A stretch of DNA of 64,000 nucleotides, from contig JAHIYE010000021.1 in the NCBI GenBank assembly GCA_018815325.1, positions 1-64,000 of the forward strand. Direction: 5' to 3'. Of the stretch, positions 1-10,000 are shown piece by piece; position 1 is the first letter of the stretch, and each line of letters opens with the position of its first letter. The notes beneath the pieces were generated by a model. It did no database searches. It was not told the DNA's origin and saw nothing but the letters and a program-made list of their open reading frames with translations. The stretch comes from Gammaproteobacteria bacterium. GTDB lineage: Bacteria; Pseudomonadota; Gammaproteobacteria; Burkholderiales; Burkholderiaceae_C. Made by a program: the position numbers and the translations under genes.

Positions 1-1
1 G

Positions 2-976
2 GCGGAGTTCCGCAAGCGTATTTTCCAGAAGTTCTCGCAGGCGGACTCCTCGGACACACGGCAAAAGGGGGGTACGGGCTTGGGGCTGGCGATCAGCAAG
101 GAGCTCATTGAGCGCATGAACGGGATGGTGGGCTTCACGTCGCAAAAAGATCAGGGCGCCAGATTCCACTTTGAGTTGCCGTTGGTCAGAGGGGAAATGC
201 TGGCGCAGGCTGTCAATGCCGACGAGATTCCCGGGGCGCCGCGCCTGCTGGTGGTGGAGGACGATCCCGACATTGCACGGTTATTGGCCCTGCTGCTCAA
301 CCGCGCGGGGTTTAATGCCGATGTGGCCGCGACCGGCACAGTGGCGTTGCAGAAGCTGGAGCAGCATCACTATGCAGCGATCACGCTGGACCTGATGCTG
401 CCGGACCAGAGCGGTGTGTCCATCATTCGCCAGTTGCGAAGCCTGCCTGAGTACGAGTGCCTGCCGATCATTGTCGTGTCCGCCTACATGGATGATGGCC
501 GGCTGTCTATCAACGGGGACTTCGCCGCTGTGGACTGGATTGACAAGCCCATTGAAGAGCGGCGACTCATTGAGGCCGTGCAACGTAGTCTGAAAGCACA
601 ATCGAGTCAGCGGATGCGGGTGCTGCATGTGGAGGATGATGCTGATTTGCACCGGATTATTGCCACCCTGGGACGCGATGTCGCCGATTTCGACGTGGCT
701 TCCAGCCTGGCGCAGGCGCAAGAGTGCCTGGTGAACTCGCGATACGATCTGGTTGTGCTGGATATCGGCTTGCCTGACGGCAGTGGCTGGGACCTCTTGC
801 CGGTGATCAACGCCCTGCAGCCTGCGCCACAGGTGATTGTGCTGTCGGGGACCGAGCTCAGTGATGCCCAGCGTCAAGCCATTTATCAGGGGCTGCTCAA
901 GTCGCATGCCTCGACGGAAGGTTTGCTGGATACGATCAGGCAGGCGATCAAGAGGCAGAAGCCTGCCGCAACATAA
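2..976 (+). CDS. Hybrid sensor histidine kinase, C-terminal part (5' end cut by window)
   Basis: The frame is open from base 2, so the gene begins left of the window. The first visible residues (IFQKFSQADSS, then GGTGLGLAISKELIE) are the F and G2 boxes of a histidine kinase ATPase domain. Two receiver domains follow. The first begins at LLVVEDDPD (about base 244), with its phosphoacceptor Asp in LDLMLPD. The second begins at VLHVEDDAD (about base 616), with its Asp in LDIGLPDGSG. This is a family-typical kinase with two tandem REC domains, able to autophosphorylate and pass phosphate onward. Sensor and dimerisation domains are not visible, so the signal is unknown. It ends 11 bases before the next response regulator and probably heads the same operon. 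Confidence 0.9.
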   Translation, partial: AEFRKRIFQKFSQADSSDTRQKGGTGLGLAISKELIERMNGMVGFTSQKDQGARFHFELPLVRGEMLAQAVNADEIPGAPRLLVVEDDPDIARLLALLLNRAGFNADVAATGTVALQKLEQHHYAAITLDLMLPDQSGVSIIRQLRSLPEYECLPIIVVSAYMDDGRLSINGDFAAVDWIDKPIEERRLIEAVQRSLKAQSSQRMRVLHVEDDADLHRIIATLGRDVADFDVASSLAQAQECLVNSRYDLVVLDIGLPDGSGWDLLPVINALQPAPQVIVLSGTELSDAQRQAIYQGLLKSHASTEGLLDTIRQAIKRQKPAAT

Positions 977-987
977 AGGACTTATGC

Positions 988-1368
988 ATGAAGCTTGAAC
1001 GCATCCTGTATGCAGAAGACGAGCCCGACATTCAGGCGGTCGCCAAACTGGCGCTTGAAATGGTTGGCGGTTTCACGGTTCAGATATGCAACAACGGGGC
1101 CGATGCCCTGGAAAAAGTCACCGGGTTTGCACCCGATCTCATCCTGCTCGATGTGATGATGCCAGGCATGGATGGCCCGAGTACCTTGCAGCGCTTGCGC
1201 GCTGACCCTGCCACGTCGAACATTCCCGTGATCTTTCTTACAGCCAAGGTGCAGGCATCCGAGGTGGCACGCTATCAGGCGCTCGGTGCACTCGATGTGA
1301 TCGCCAAGCCTTTTGATCCAATGAGTCTAGCGGCCCAGGTTCGCCAGATTTGGGGGCAGCATGTCTGA
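988..1368 (+). CDS. Single-domain response regulator (CheY-like)
   Basis: This 126-residue protein is one receiver domain and nothing else. The acidic pair is in YAEDEPD, the phosphoacceptor Asp is in LLDVMMPGMDG, the switch Thr is in FLTAK and the conserved Lys is in AKPFDP. With no output domain it probably acts as a phosphate shuttle or sink between the kinases and the Hpt module of the neighbouring diguanylate cyclase. Its last 8 bases overlap the start of the next gene, which suggests translational coupling. The exact partner kinase is inference from neighbourhood. Confidence 0.9.
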   Translation: MKLERILYAEDEPDIQAVAKLALEMVGGFTVQICNNGADALEKVTGFAPDLILLDVMMPGMDGPSTLQRLRADPATSNIPVIFLTAKVQASEVARYQALGALDVIAKPFDPMSLAAQVRQIWGQHV

Positions 1369-3031
1369 CCAGGCGAACAATCCGCCGTCGTTTGCCGATC
1401 AATTTTCCGCCCTGCGAAATCAGTACACGCGCAATCTGGGGGAGGCGCTGGAGGATTTGTCGCAACGGGTCAGTGCACATGACTCTGACATACCTTCCGC
1501 CGTGCTGGAAGATGCTTATGCACGATTGCATAAATTGGCTGGTTCGGGTGGTACGTTTGGCTTTCATGAGCTGACGATTCAAGCGCGGGCACTTGAGTTG
1601 ACCGTCAAGACCTGGCTGAAAGCCGAGCGCTCGCCGGAGCCGGCGGAGTGGCAGGCCTGGCGTGCAAAGCTCTTGAGCTTGCACGAAGCCGTCGAGCCTG
1701 CTGGCGTGGAGGGGCTGAGCCTCCCGCAAAAGGCACCTCCCGCGATCAAGCCGCGTGACCATTTCAAAATTGTGGTGGTCGATGACGATGAGGCCATAGG
1801 CGCCGAATTGCGTCAGGGTTTGAGCCAGTTTGGCTATGAGGTGACCTCCCATACGGGGTTTGAGACGGCCGGGCCGGATATCCTGGCCGATCCGCCCGAC
1901 ATTCTGGTTGTGGATGTGATGCTGTCAGGCCACACACCGCCGGAGGGTACCGATGCCATTGCGCCGCTGTTCGAGCAGCTGGGTCGCACGCTGCCTGTCA
2001 TCTTCATGACCTCGCGCACGGACTTGCAGGCCAGACTGGCTGCGGTGCAGGCGGGGGGCGATGTGTTTGTGACCAAGCCGGCGGACGCACCTACGATGGC
2101 GGGGCATATCGAAGCCTTGTTGCGTCAGGAGGAGGAACTGCCGTACAAGATACTGATCGTTGACGACGATGAGCCCCTGGCTGAGCACTATCGACTGGCC
2201 TTGTCCAGTGCAGGCATGACAGCCAGCAAGCTAACCGAGCCCCTGACCTTGCTGGAGGAAATGCACCGCCTGCATCCGGATCTGGTGCTGATGGATTTGC
2301 ACATGCCCGAGTGTTCAGGCGCAGACTTGGCGCAGGCCCTGCGTTATGACGAAGCCTGGCAGACCGTGCCGATTGTGTTTTTGTCAGCGGAGGAAGACGT
2401 GGACTTGCAGGTCAAGGCCATGGTGGGTGGAGGCGATGACTTCATGACCAAGCCGATCTCCATGGCCCGGCTGATCGCTGTGGTGCGGGCCCGTGCACGG
2501 CGGGCCAGGCAGTTGACCGAGCTCATGAGTCAGGACAGCCTGACGGGGCTGCTCAAGCATGCGAGTATCAAGGAGCGGCTGATTCAGGAAGCCAGTAGCG
2601 CCCAACGTCGGGGTTCGCCCCTGGCGGTGGCGATGGTGGACATTGATTTATTCAAGACGGTCAATGACGACTGGGGGCACCCCATGGGGGACCAGGTCAT
2701 CAAAACGCTGGGCAATTTGTTGCGTCAGTGTTTGCGGCGCCAGGACAGCGTGGGGCGTTATGGCGGCGAGGAATTTGCGGCCATCCTGCCGGACTGTACA
2801 GCGGCGGCGGCATTCCAGAAGCTCGATGACATCCGGCGACGGTTCTCGGAGATCCGTTTTGTCCATCAGGGCGAGAGCTTTGGCGTGACGATCAGTGTCG
2901 GAATCGCCTCCAGCGAGGAATTTCCAGATGCGCAGGGCCTGTTGTCCGCAGCGGATCTGGCGTTATACAAGGCCAAGCGCAGTGGACGCAACCAGGTCTG
3001 CGTGGGCGCGCTTGAGAATGCAGGGCGATGA
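1361..3031 (+). CDS. Hpt-REC-REC-GGDEF response regulator, probable diguanylate cyclase
   Basis: The 556 residues read in order as follows. An Hpt-like domain has its candidate phospho-His in HKLAGSGGTFG near residue 57. REC1 starts at VVVDDDE near 137, with an Asp in VVDVML. REC2 starts at LIVDDDEP near 264, with an Asp in LMDLHMP. A GGDEF domain starts near 388. The active-site motif is GGEEF near 468, which is compatible with activity. The inhibitory-site RxxD (RRQD) sits five residues upstream, so product inhibition by cyclic di-GMP is expected. The protein resembles PleD-type regulators with an added N-terminal phosphotransfer domain. It probably receives phosphate from the flanking hybrid kinases and makes cyclic di-GMP in the cytoplasm. 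Confidence 0.92.
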   Translation: MSDQANNPPSFADQFSALRNQYTRNLGEALEDLSQRVSAHDSDIPSAVLEDAYARLHKLAGSGGTFGFHELTIQARALELTVKTWLKAERSPEPAEWQAWRAKLLSLHEAVEPAGVEGLSLPQKAPPAIKPRDHFKIVVVDDDEAIGAELRQGLSQFGYEVTSHTGFETAGPDILADPPDILVVDVMLSGHTPPEGTDAIAPLFEQLGRTLPVIFMTSRTDLQARLAAVQAGGDVFVTKPADAPTMAGHIEALLRQEEELPYKILIVDDDEPLAEHYRLALSSAGMTASKLTEPLTLLEEMHRLHPDLVLMDLHMPECSGADLAQALRYDEAWQTVPIVFLSAEEDVDLQVKAMVGGGDDFMTKPISMARLIAVVRARARRARQLTELMSQDSLTGLLKHASIKERLIQEASSAQRRGSPLAVAMVDIDLFKTVNDDWGHPMGDQVIKTLGNLLRQCLRRQDSVGRYGGEEFAAILPDCTAAAAFQKLDDIRRRFSEIRFVHQGESFGVTISVGIASSEEFPDAQGLLSAADLALYKAKRSGRNQVCVGALENAGR

Positions 3032-3255
3032 GTGCGGACGTTGCAATCCCGCTGGCGGAGTTGCAGGCAGGGTTTATCAATGACGCTCCGTGCGCTGGAG
3101 CCGTCTCGAAGAGCGTGTCTTGGCACTGGAAGCGGGCGAGGCGGTTGCGTGATGCCAAAACGCCGCTTGACACGCAGCCCGTGGCACATTTGAGGAAACA
3201 AGTCGAGTTGCTACTTAGTCGGGAAAGCGACGGTTATAGAAAAAACGCACCTTGA
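3028..3255 (+). pseudogene. Small ORF, possibly a decayed Hpt-like gene
   Basis: A 75-codon frame starts in an ATGA overlap with the diguanylate cyclase stop, as real coupled genes do. The product matches no family I recognise. The N-terminal part (IPLAELQAGFIND) reads like the start of a phosphotransfer-type helix bundle. From about base 3091 an alternative frame gives RLEERVLALEAGEAVA before a stop, which looks more like an Hpt helix than the annotated frame does. I infer a frameshifted remnant, but it could be a non-functional ORF. Bases 3256-3354 contain nothing else except the ribosome binding site of the next gene. Confidence 0.3.
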
Positions 3256-3354
3256 GGCCGCATGTTCATGCTGAGCCCATTGTGGTTTGAGATGTCGAAG
3301 TCAGCATGGTGTTGCAATCTATGGGGCTGGCTAACTGGATGGAAGGGCGTGTGC

Positions 3355-4422
3355 ATGAAGGTCTGGAGCCGATTTAAGCGCTTGCGTGGAGTACCATGGT
3401 CCTTCTGCCGGGCGTGTCTGCTTTGCCTGGCTTCCTGGCTGGCGACGTCTGCGCTGGCCGCGCCTGACAAGCCCGAGCTGCCGGTGCTCACGATCAGTGT
3501 GCCAGGGCCGGGGGCTCTGGCATTCATTCCCTTTGACCTGATTCCCCGTATCGGAGCAGATCGCGCCGAAGGTGTGCGGGTGAAGTTGATGCATGTCGAT
3601 GGCGGCGGTGCTGCATTGAACCAGTTGACCAAGCACAACGTGGACTTTTCGACTGTGGCCTTGCCGGTCTTCATGTCATTGCGCGCGAATGGTGGCAAGG
3701 TGATTGCCCTGGCTGCAGCGGCCAATGCGCCCTTGTACATGCTGGCGGTTCGTACAGACCTGAAAGACAAGGTACGCACTGTCGCTGATTTGCAGGGGCG
3801 GGTATTGGGTTTGCCGACCAGTACGCTGTCGAGCCGCTCAGGCCCTGAGCAATTTCTTCAGCTGGTGCTCCGTTCCTCGGGCCTGGCGTCCGATGCGGTA
3901 AGGGTGATTCCAGCCGGGTTGACGGCAGAGAGCAATACCGCCTTGTTGCAAAGCGCGAGGGTGGATGCCATCATGACAGAGGGTGCGATAGCCTCGCGTC
4001 TTGTTGCAGAAGGACGGGTGTTTCCTTTGCTCAATTTTGCGGATCCTGCCGTGTTGAAAAAAATTCCTGGCGCAGGATTTCTGCACGCCACATTGGGCAC
4101 ACGTGAGGAGGTGCTGCGACAACAGCCCGAGATGGCCGAAAAAATGGTGCGTGTGCTGTTGCGCTCGCTGGCCTGGATCGATAGCCATACGCCCGTGCAA
4201 TTGATCGATCAACTCGGCATCAGCAATGAATTGCAACGCAAAACATTGCTGGCAGCATTGCGCAGCAGTCCAAAATTGTTCAGTCAGGACGGCAAGTTTT
4301 CTGCATCACAACTCAAGGAAACCGAGATATTCTTTCAACGGGCCAACGAGGGAAATCCGGCGGCTCAGGCCGTGCAGCTGGACAGCATGATCGATGCGCG
4401 CTGGGTGGGAAGGAAGCCCTGA
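3355..4422 (+). CDS. Periplasmic NMT1/SsuA-like substrate-binding protein
   Basis: This is a 355-residue secreted solute-binding protein. An in-frame start exists at 3262, but ATG 3355 is preferred. It is preceded by GGAAGG and gives a clean signal peptide: basic MKVWSRFKRLR, a hydrophobic core, and a likely cleavage after ALA-A. The mature part begins LPVLTISVPGPGALAF and has the NMT1/THI5-like pattern, including NQLTKHNVDFSTVALP and DLQGRVLGLPT. Known relatives bind sulfonates, nitrate, thiamine precursors or aromatics. No permease or ATPase gene is adjacent. Its stop codon directly abuts the ATG of a membrane hybrid kinase, so I infer that it presents a ligand to that kinase rather than feeding a transporter. 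The ligand is unknown. Confidence 0.85.
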   Translation: MKVWSRFKRLRGVPWSFCRACLLCLASWLATSALAAPDKPELPVLTISVPGPGALAFIPFDLIPRIGADRAEGVRVKLMHVDGGGAALNQLTKHNVDFSTVALPVFMSLRANGGKVIALAAAANAPLYMLAVRTDLKDKVRTVADLQGRVLGLPTSTLSSRSGPEQFLQLVLRSSGLASDAVRVIPAGLTAESNTALLQSARVDAIMTEGAIASRLVAEGRVFPLLNFADPAVLKKIPGAGFLHATLGTREEVLRQQPEMAEKMVRVLLRSLAWIDSHTPVQLIDQLGISNELQRKTLLAALRSSPKLFSQDGKFSASQLKETEIFFQRANEGNPAAQAVQLDSMIDARWVGRKP

Positions 4423-7095
4423 ATGCGCCCTGACGCCAGCGCCATTGCGCCACGCTCCGAACTCGGTCGCCAGCTGACCTGGCGCCTGCTCATGACTGCG
4501 GCGGTAGCGCTCGCCGTGGTGCTGACGCTCAGCCAGGCGTTGTACGACGCGGCACTGCGGCGCTATGCACAGTCACAGGTTGACAATGCGGTGGAGTTCT
4601 ACAAGGGTCGCTTGCTGGAGCTGGATGAAACCTGGCAGCATGAGGCGGTGAGCCTGAAGGCAAGACTGGAGTTTTCCAGGGTGCTGGAAGACAGGAGCCA
4701 GCGTCAGGACGCAGTACAAAGCTATTTCACGGTGCAGGGTGAGGAGCGCGTGTTCAGCCATGTGCTGGTTTTTGACCGCCAGGGCGTGCGCGTGGCCAGC
4801 GCGGGCAAACCTTCTACCGATCTTCAAGCGGTGCGCCCCAAGGATGTCACATTGGGCGCCGAGTGGTTTTTCGATGCCTCCAGTCAACAGCTATACCGCT
4901 GCTTCCAGCTACCTGTCTGGCTCGGGCGAGAGGGACAGGGACGTCTGCAGCTCTTGCTGCCCATCGACCATGCCCTGCTGCACGCGAGCGCGGCGTACCA
5001 GTCGGACCTGTTTGTGACGTGGAACAAGGAGGTGGTGGCCAGCTCTCTGGGTAGCTTGGGTATGGGGGATTACTATCGCCAGCCCCAAGCGGGATTGAAT
5101 GCCGACGGTGTGTGGGTGGAGCAACGCATCCTGACCTGGGGCACGCAGCAACCCTTTCCGGAGTTGGTTGTACGGCAAAACGTGCGCAGTCCCTTGCCGG
5201 TGCATAACGTCTGGCTCTATGGCCTGCTGGTGGTTGGCGGGCTGCTGGGGGTTATCTGGTGGGTGCTGGGTCGCTGGATGGCGCAAGTGGCCGGGCGCGT
5301 AGCGGTACTGGGAGAGGTGTCGCGACAGTTCACCAGCGAGTCGACCCTGACGCCTGAGCTTCAGCAGCAGTTGCAGCATGCAGCAGGTATGGCCAAGGAT
5401 GAGATTCATGAAGTGGCGCTCTCCCTGCAGAATCTCGCACAGACGGTGCAAGGGCGCGAGGAGGAGTTGGAGCGGCATGTGGCCACCCGCACCCAGGAGC
5501 TGCGCGTGGCCAATGCGCGGGCTGAGGAGGTCAACCACATGCTGTACACGGTGCTCGATACCATTCCCGTACGGCTGTTCTGGAAAAGTCGCGACCTTGT
5601 CTATTTGGGTTGTAACCGCCTGTTTGCGCAGGATGCAGGCATGGCAACAGCACAGGAGGTAGTGGGCAAGTCGGATTTCGATCTCGACTGGCGGGATATG
5701 GCGCAGCAGTATCAACAGGACGACCGGCAGGTCATCAACAGTGGGCTGGCCAAATTGAGCTACGAGGAGCCACAAACCGGGCCGCACGGGAAAATCATCT
5801 GGTTGCGCACATCCAAAGTGCCATTGCGAGACGCCGCAGGCGAGGTCGTGGGCGTGCTGGGCACCTACGAGGACATCACAGAGCGCAAGAAAATCGAACA
5901 GGCCTTGTACGAAGCCAAGGAGGCAGCGGAGTCTGCCAGTCACGCCAAGAGTGAGTTCCTGGCCAGCATGAGCCATGAGTTGCGGACACCGCTCAACGCG
6001 ATTCTGGGTTTTTCGCAGTTGTTTGGCATGGATCCGAACCTGCCCCATGAAACACGGGAAAGTGCCCGTGAAATTGAACGCGCGGGTCAGTACCTGCTGT
6101 CGCTGGTCAATGACCTGATCGATCTGGCGCGGGTGGAGGTGGGGAAGCTCGAACTGTCACTGGAGCCTGTCCCCCTTGGGGCCGTGCTGGACGACAGCCT
6201 GGCCATGGTGGCTTCACTGGCGAGACAGCATGGCATTGCCATGCAGGATGAGGGCGGGGACAGCCGCCAGGCGACTGTTCAGGCTGACTATGTGCGGCTT
6301 CGCCAGGTGATGATCAACCTGTTGAGCAATGCCATCAAGTACAACCGCAAGGAGGGCAGGGTGCAGGTATCATGCCATCAGCGTGAAGGCTGGGTGCGCA
6401 TCAGTGTCTCGGATACCGGGGCTGGCATAGCCGCTGATAAGCAACAACGAATTTTCAATGCATTTGACCGGCTGGGAGCTGAACGTGGATTGATCGAGGG
6501 CACGGGCATCGGCTTGGTCATCACCAAGCGAATTGTTGAAGCCATGGGCGGCAAGGTGGGCTTTCAGAGCGAGGTTGGACAGGGCAGCACGTTCTGGGTG
6601 GAACTGCCTCTGGGAGCGGTCAGCGCTGAAGCAGCGCTGCAAGAAGTCCATAAGTCCGTTCAGGGGGATGGACTTCAGCCTGCAGACAATGGCTCATCTT
6701 CCCGGCCGGTGGTGCTCTATGTAGAAGACAACCCGATGAATCAGCGTCTGATGCACAAGATATTTGCCCGGCGTCCTGACCTTGATTTGCGCGATGCCGC
6801 AACCGCAGAGATCGGATTGGAACTGGTTCGCACCCTGCAACCGGCATTGATCCTGATGGATCTCAATTTACCGGGGATGAGTGGATCAGACGCGCTCCGG
6901 GTACTTAAGGATGATCCACAGACAGCCCATATCCCTGTGATCGCTGTCTCGGCCAACGCCATGAAGGGCGATCGTGAGCGGGGCATCCGCTCGGGATTCC
7001 AGGACTATCTCACCAAGCCAATACATATTCCGGACCTGCTTGCAGCGCTGCAGCGACTGCTTGCGTCGGTGGATGGTTCTGGGCGGAGTGCATGA
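4423..7095 (+). CDS. Membrane hybrid histidine kinase (sensor-PAS-HisKA-HATPase-REC)
   Basis: This protein has 890 residues. A transmembrane helix near 22-46 and a second near 263-286 enclose a periplasmic domain of about 215 residues. A coiled stretch and a PAS domain (about 375-495, with LDTIPVRLFWKSRD) follow. The HisKA H-box is FLASMSHELRTPLN, with the phospho-His near 517. The ATPase domain has an N-box (NLLSNAIKYN) and a G-box (GTGIGLVITKR). A C-terminal REC starts at LYVEDNPMNQ near 765, with an Asp in LMDLNLPGMSG near 813. The start codon abuts the stop of the binding-protein gene, and the end overlaps the next kinase gene by ATGA. It probably senses the binding protein through its periplasmic domain. 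Confidence 0.93.
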   Translation: MRPDASAIAPRSELGRQLTWRLLMTAAVALAVVLTLSQALYDAALRRYAQSQVDNAVEFYKGRLLELDETWQHEAVSLKARLEFSRVLEDRSQRQDAVQSYFTVQGEERVFSHVLVFDRQGVRVASAGKPSTDLQAVRPKDVTLGAEWFFDASSQQLYRCFQLPVWLGREGQGRLQLLLPIDHALLHASAAYQSDLFVTWNKEVVASSLGSLGMGDYYRQPQAGLNADGVWVEQRILTWGTQQPFPELVVRQNVRSPLPVHNVWLYGLLVVGGLLGVIWWVLGRWMAQVAGRVAVLGEVSRQFTSESTLTPELQQQLQHAAGMAKDEIHEVALSLQNLAQTVQGREEELERHVATRTQELRVANARAEEVNHMLYTVLDTIPVRLFWKSRDLVYLGCNRLFAQDAGMATAQEVVGKSDFDLDWRDMAQQYQQDDRQVINSGLAKLSYEEPQTGPHGKIIWLRTSKVPLRDAAGEVVGVLGTYEDITERKKIEQALYEAKEAAESASHAKSEFLASMSHELRTPLNAILGFSQLFGMDPNLPHETRESAREIERAGQYLLSLVNDLIDLARVEVGKLELSLEPVPLGAVLDDSLAMVASLARQHGIAMQDEGGDSRQATVQADYVRLRQVMINLLSNAIKYNRKEGRVQVSCHQREGWVRISVSDTGAGIAADKQQRIFNAFDRLGAERGLIEGTGIGLVITKRIVEAMGGKVGFQSEVGQGSTFWVELPLGAVSAEAALQEVHKSVQGDGLQPADNGSSSRPVVLYVEDNPMNQRLMHKIFARRPDLDLRDAATAEIGLELVRTLQPALILMDLNLPGMSGSDALRVLKDDPQTAHIPVIAVSANAMKGDRERGIRSGFQDYLTKPIHIPDLLAALQRLLASVDGSGRSA

Positions 7096-10000
7096 TGCAA
7101 GACCGTTTATCGCGCAAGTTTGATAGCGGTGAGCTGATCAAGAAACTCGTGACCGAGCGCGTTCACTACCTTTACGATGGCCTGCTGTCTTCGGTCGCAA
7201 TCAGCACCGTGTTGGCTGCGATTCTGTTGGCCATGGTATGGCGCGTAAACCAACTCTCGTGGTTGCTGGGCTGGCTGGCCTGTACGGTAGGGGTTGCCCT
7301 GGGGCGGGTGGTGCTGGCGCTGACTTGGCGGAGGAGCTCTACCAAGGAGACAGAAAGCGAGCGCTGGCTGATGCGATTCCGTGTGGGGGTGGCTGCATCA
7401 GGATTGGCTTGGGGACTGGGTTGCCTCATTTTCTTTCCATCGGGCAATACGGTGCAACAAATTCTCCTGGCGCTGGTGATGTCTGGTCTGTGCGTCGGGG
7501 CCGTCACGACGCTGGGTGTGGATCGATTTTCCACGATCGGTTTTGCCTTGCTGGCGCTGACGCCGCTGATGCTACGGCTTGGTCTCGAGGGAGGGGCGAC
7601 GGCCTTGGCGCTGAGTACGATGATTGTTCTGGTTTTGGTGACCATCAGCGGCAATGCCAAGCGGCTGAGGCGTAGTCTTGAGGAAAATTTCTGGAGCAGC
7701 ATTGAGTCCGTTGAGCGAGAGCAGGCTTTGTTGAAAAGCGAAGCCCGTATGAACACTGCGCAGCACTTGGCGCGCATGGGCAGTTTTGAATGGAATCTGA
7801 GCAGCAATGCACTGAGCTGGTCGAATGAACATTTCCGGTTGTGGGGGCTGGAGCCGAATTCGCTGGAGCCCACCCTCGAAGTTTTTCGCCAGGGCATTCA
7901 TCCCGATGATCTGGCCTTGGTCGAGCAGGCAGGGGACCAGGCGATTCGTGGCGAGGCGGCCTACGATTGTGTATACCGTGTGGTGTGGCCCGATGGCAGT
8001 GAGCATCATGTCCACAGTCGGGGTGAAATTGTGCTGGGTGCCGATGGCAAGACGCGATGGATGCAGGGCACCGGCCAGGATATCAGCGAACGGGTTAAAA
8101 CCGAGCGTGCCCTGATCGCGGCCAAGGTGGAGACGGAACAGGCCAGCCGCGCCAAAAGTCAGTTTCTTGCCAGCATGAGCCATGAGTTGAGAACGCCGCT
8201 GAATGCGGTTCTGGGCTATGCACAGCTCATGGAAATTGCGCCGCACCAAGCGGGTGAAATGGTTGAAAGTGCGCGGGAGATCCGGCATGCGGGGGAGCGC
8301 CTGCTGGTCATGCTCAATGACGTGTTCGATTGGGCCCGGATCGAAGCCGGTCGCCTGGAGATGTACCTGGAGCCAGTTGACGTGGCTGGTGCGCTGGATC
8401 AGTGCCTGAGCCAGCATTCGGATGCCGCACAACTTCGCCATGTCCGCTTGCAAGTGCAGGGGCGGTGCGATTCGGTCAAAGCGATGGCGGACCACCGCAG
8501 GCTGGTTCAGGTGTTCGACAACCTCGTTTCCAATGCGATCAAGTACACCCCGACCGGGGGCTTGGTGAGCGTGCTTTGCCGCACCGAGCGTGGTGAACGG
8601 GTCCGGATAGCCGTCTCAGATACGGGGGCTGGCCTGAGCGCCGAGCAGCAGTCCAGACTATTTGAGCCCTTCAATCGGTTGGGGGCGGAAAGAGGCCAGG
8701 TAGAAGGCAAGGGGCTTGGCCTTGTCATCACGCGTCACCTGGTTCGTGCCATGGGGGGGGAGATCGGGGTTGAGAGCCGGCTGGGCCAGGGCAGTACGTT
8801 CTGGGTGGAGTTCCCTGTCTCCGACCAACTCGCCGCTACTGACGCGTTGACGGGCGTGTCGCCTGTGATGTCCGTGGCGGTGAGAGGCGGTGGCGTGCAT
8901 GTGCTGGTGGTCGAGGACTATTTACCCAACCAGAACGTTTTGCGTCAGCAGTTGCGTACCTTGGGTTGTCAGGCAGATATAGCCTCACATGGTGCTGAAG
9001 CACTTGAAAAATGGCAAAAAAATTCCTACGACATGATTCTTACGGATTTGAACATGCCGGTGATGGGGGGGCTGGAGCTGACCCGTACGGTACGCGAGCA
9101 GGAGAAAGGCGGTGGCAGACACATTCCGATAGTTGCCATTACCGCGGCGGCAATCCGATCCGAATTGCAAGGCTGTCTCGACGCTGGTATGGACGATGTC
9201 TTGACCAAGCCGCTGGCACTTGAAGATTTGCGGACGACACTGAGGCGGTGGACGGGGTTCGAGATGACGCCGCCTGTGACTGCAGAGGCGGCGGTCATTG
9301 GGCAGTTCGGCCTTAAGACTGAAACGTCGGACGCCGACATACTCGATCTGACCAATCTCTACGCCATTCTGGGGCAAGTCAACCTGGTACAGGCGCGCGA
9401 TTTGGTTAATACCTTTTTGCTGACAGCACGGGATGGGTTGGCTGCACTGCGTACTGGAAATGGAGACAGTGTGGCGATTGCGCGCGAGATGCACAAGCAG
9501 AAATCGCCTGCGCGTATCGTGGGCGCATTGCGTTATGCCGGTCTGGCAGAAACGCTGGAGACAAAAGCCAAGGAAGACAGCATTGTTGATGTGAACAGCG
9601 CGCTGGCCGGCCTGGAGCAGGCGCTGAGCGAGGTGGCGGAGGTTTTTGAGCGCCTGGATACCAGCGCTTTGGATCAGGATGCCGCACCTGTTGAGGATCG
9701 TGCCGAGGTCGCGCTGATATGTGGGTCAGCCTTGGTCATTGATGATGACCCGGTGGTGCTCATGCATATGAGCAGTATGCTGAGCAAGCTGGGTGTGCGT
9801 GAAGTCTTGACGGCCGAGAGTGGTCGCAAGGCGCTTCAGATCATTGATCAGCGGGTGGACGAGCTGGAGGTGCTTGTTTGCGACCTGAACATGCCGGAGA
9901 TGGATGGCGTGGAGCTGATTCGCAAGTTTGGCTATTCTGGTTTCAGAGGTGGCCTGATTCTGATGAGTGGGGCCGGCATGCAGCTGCTCAGCACGGCGAG

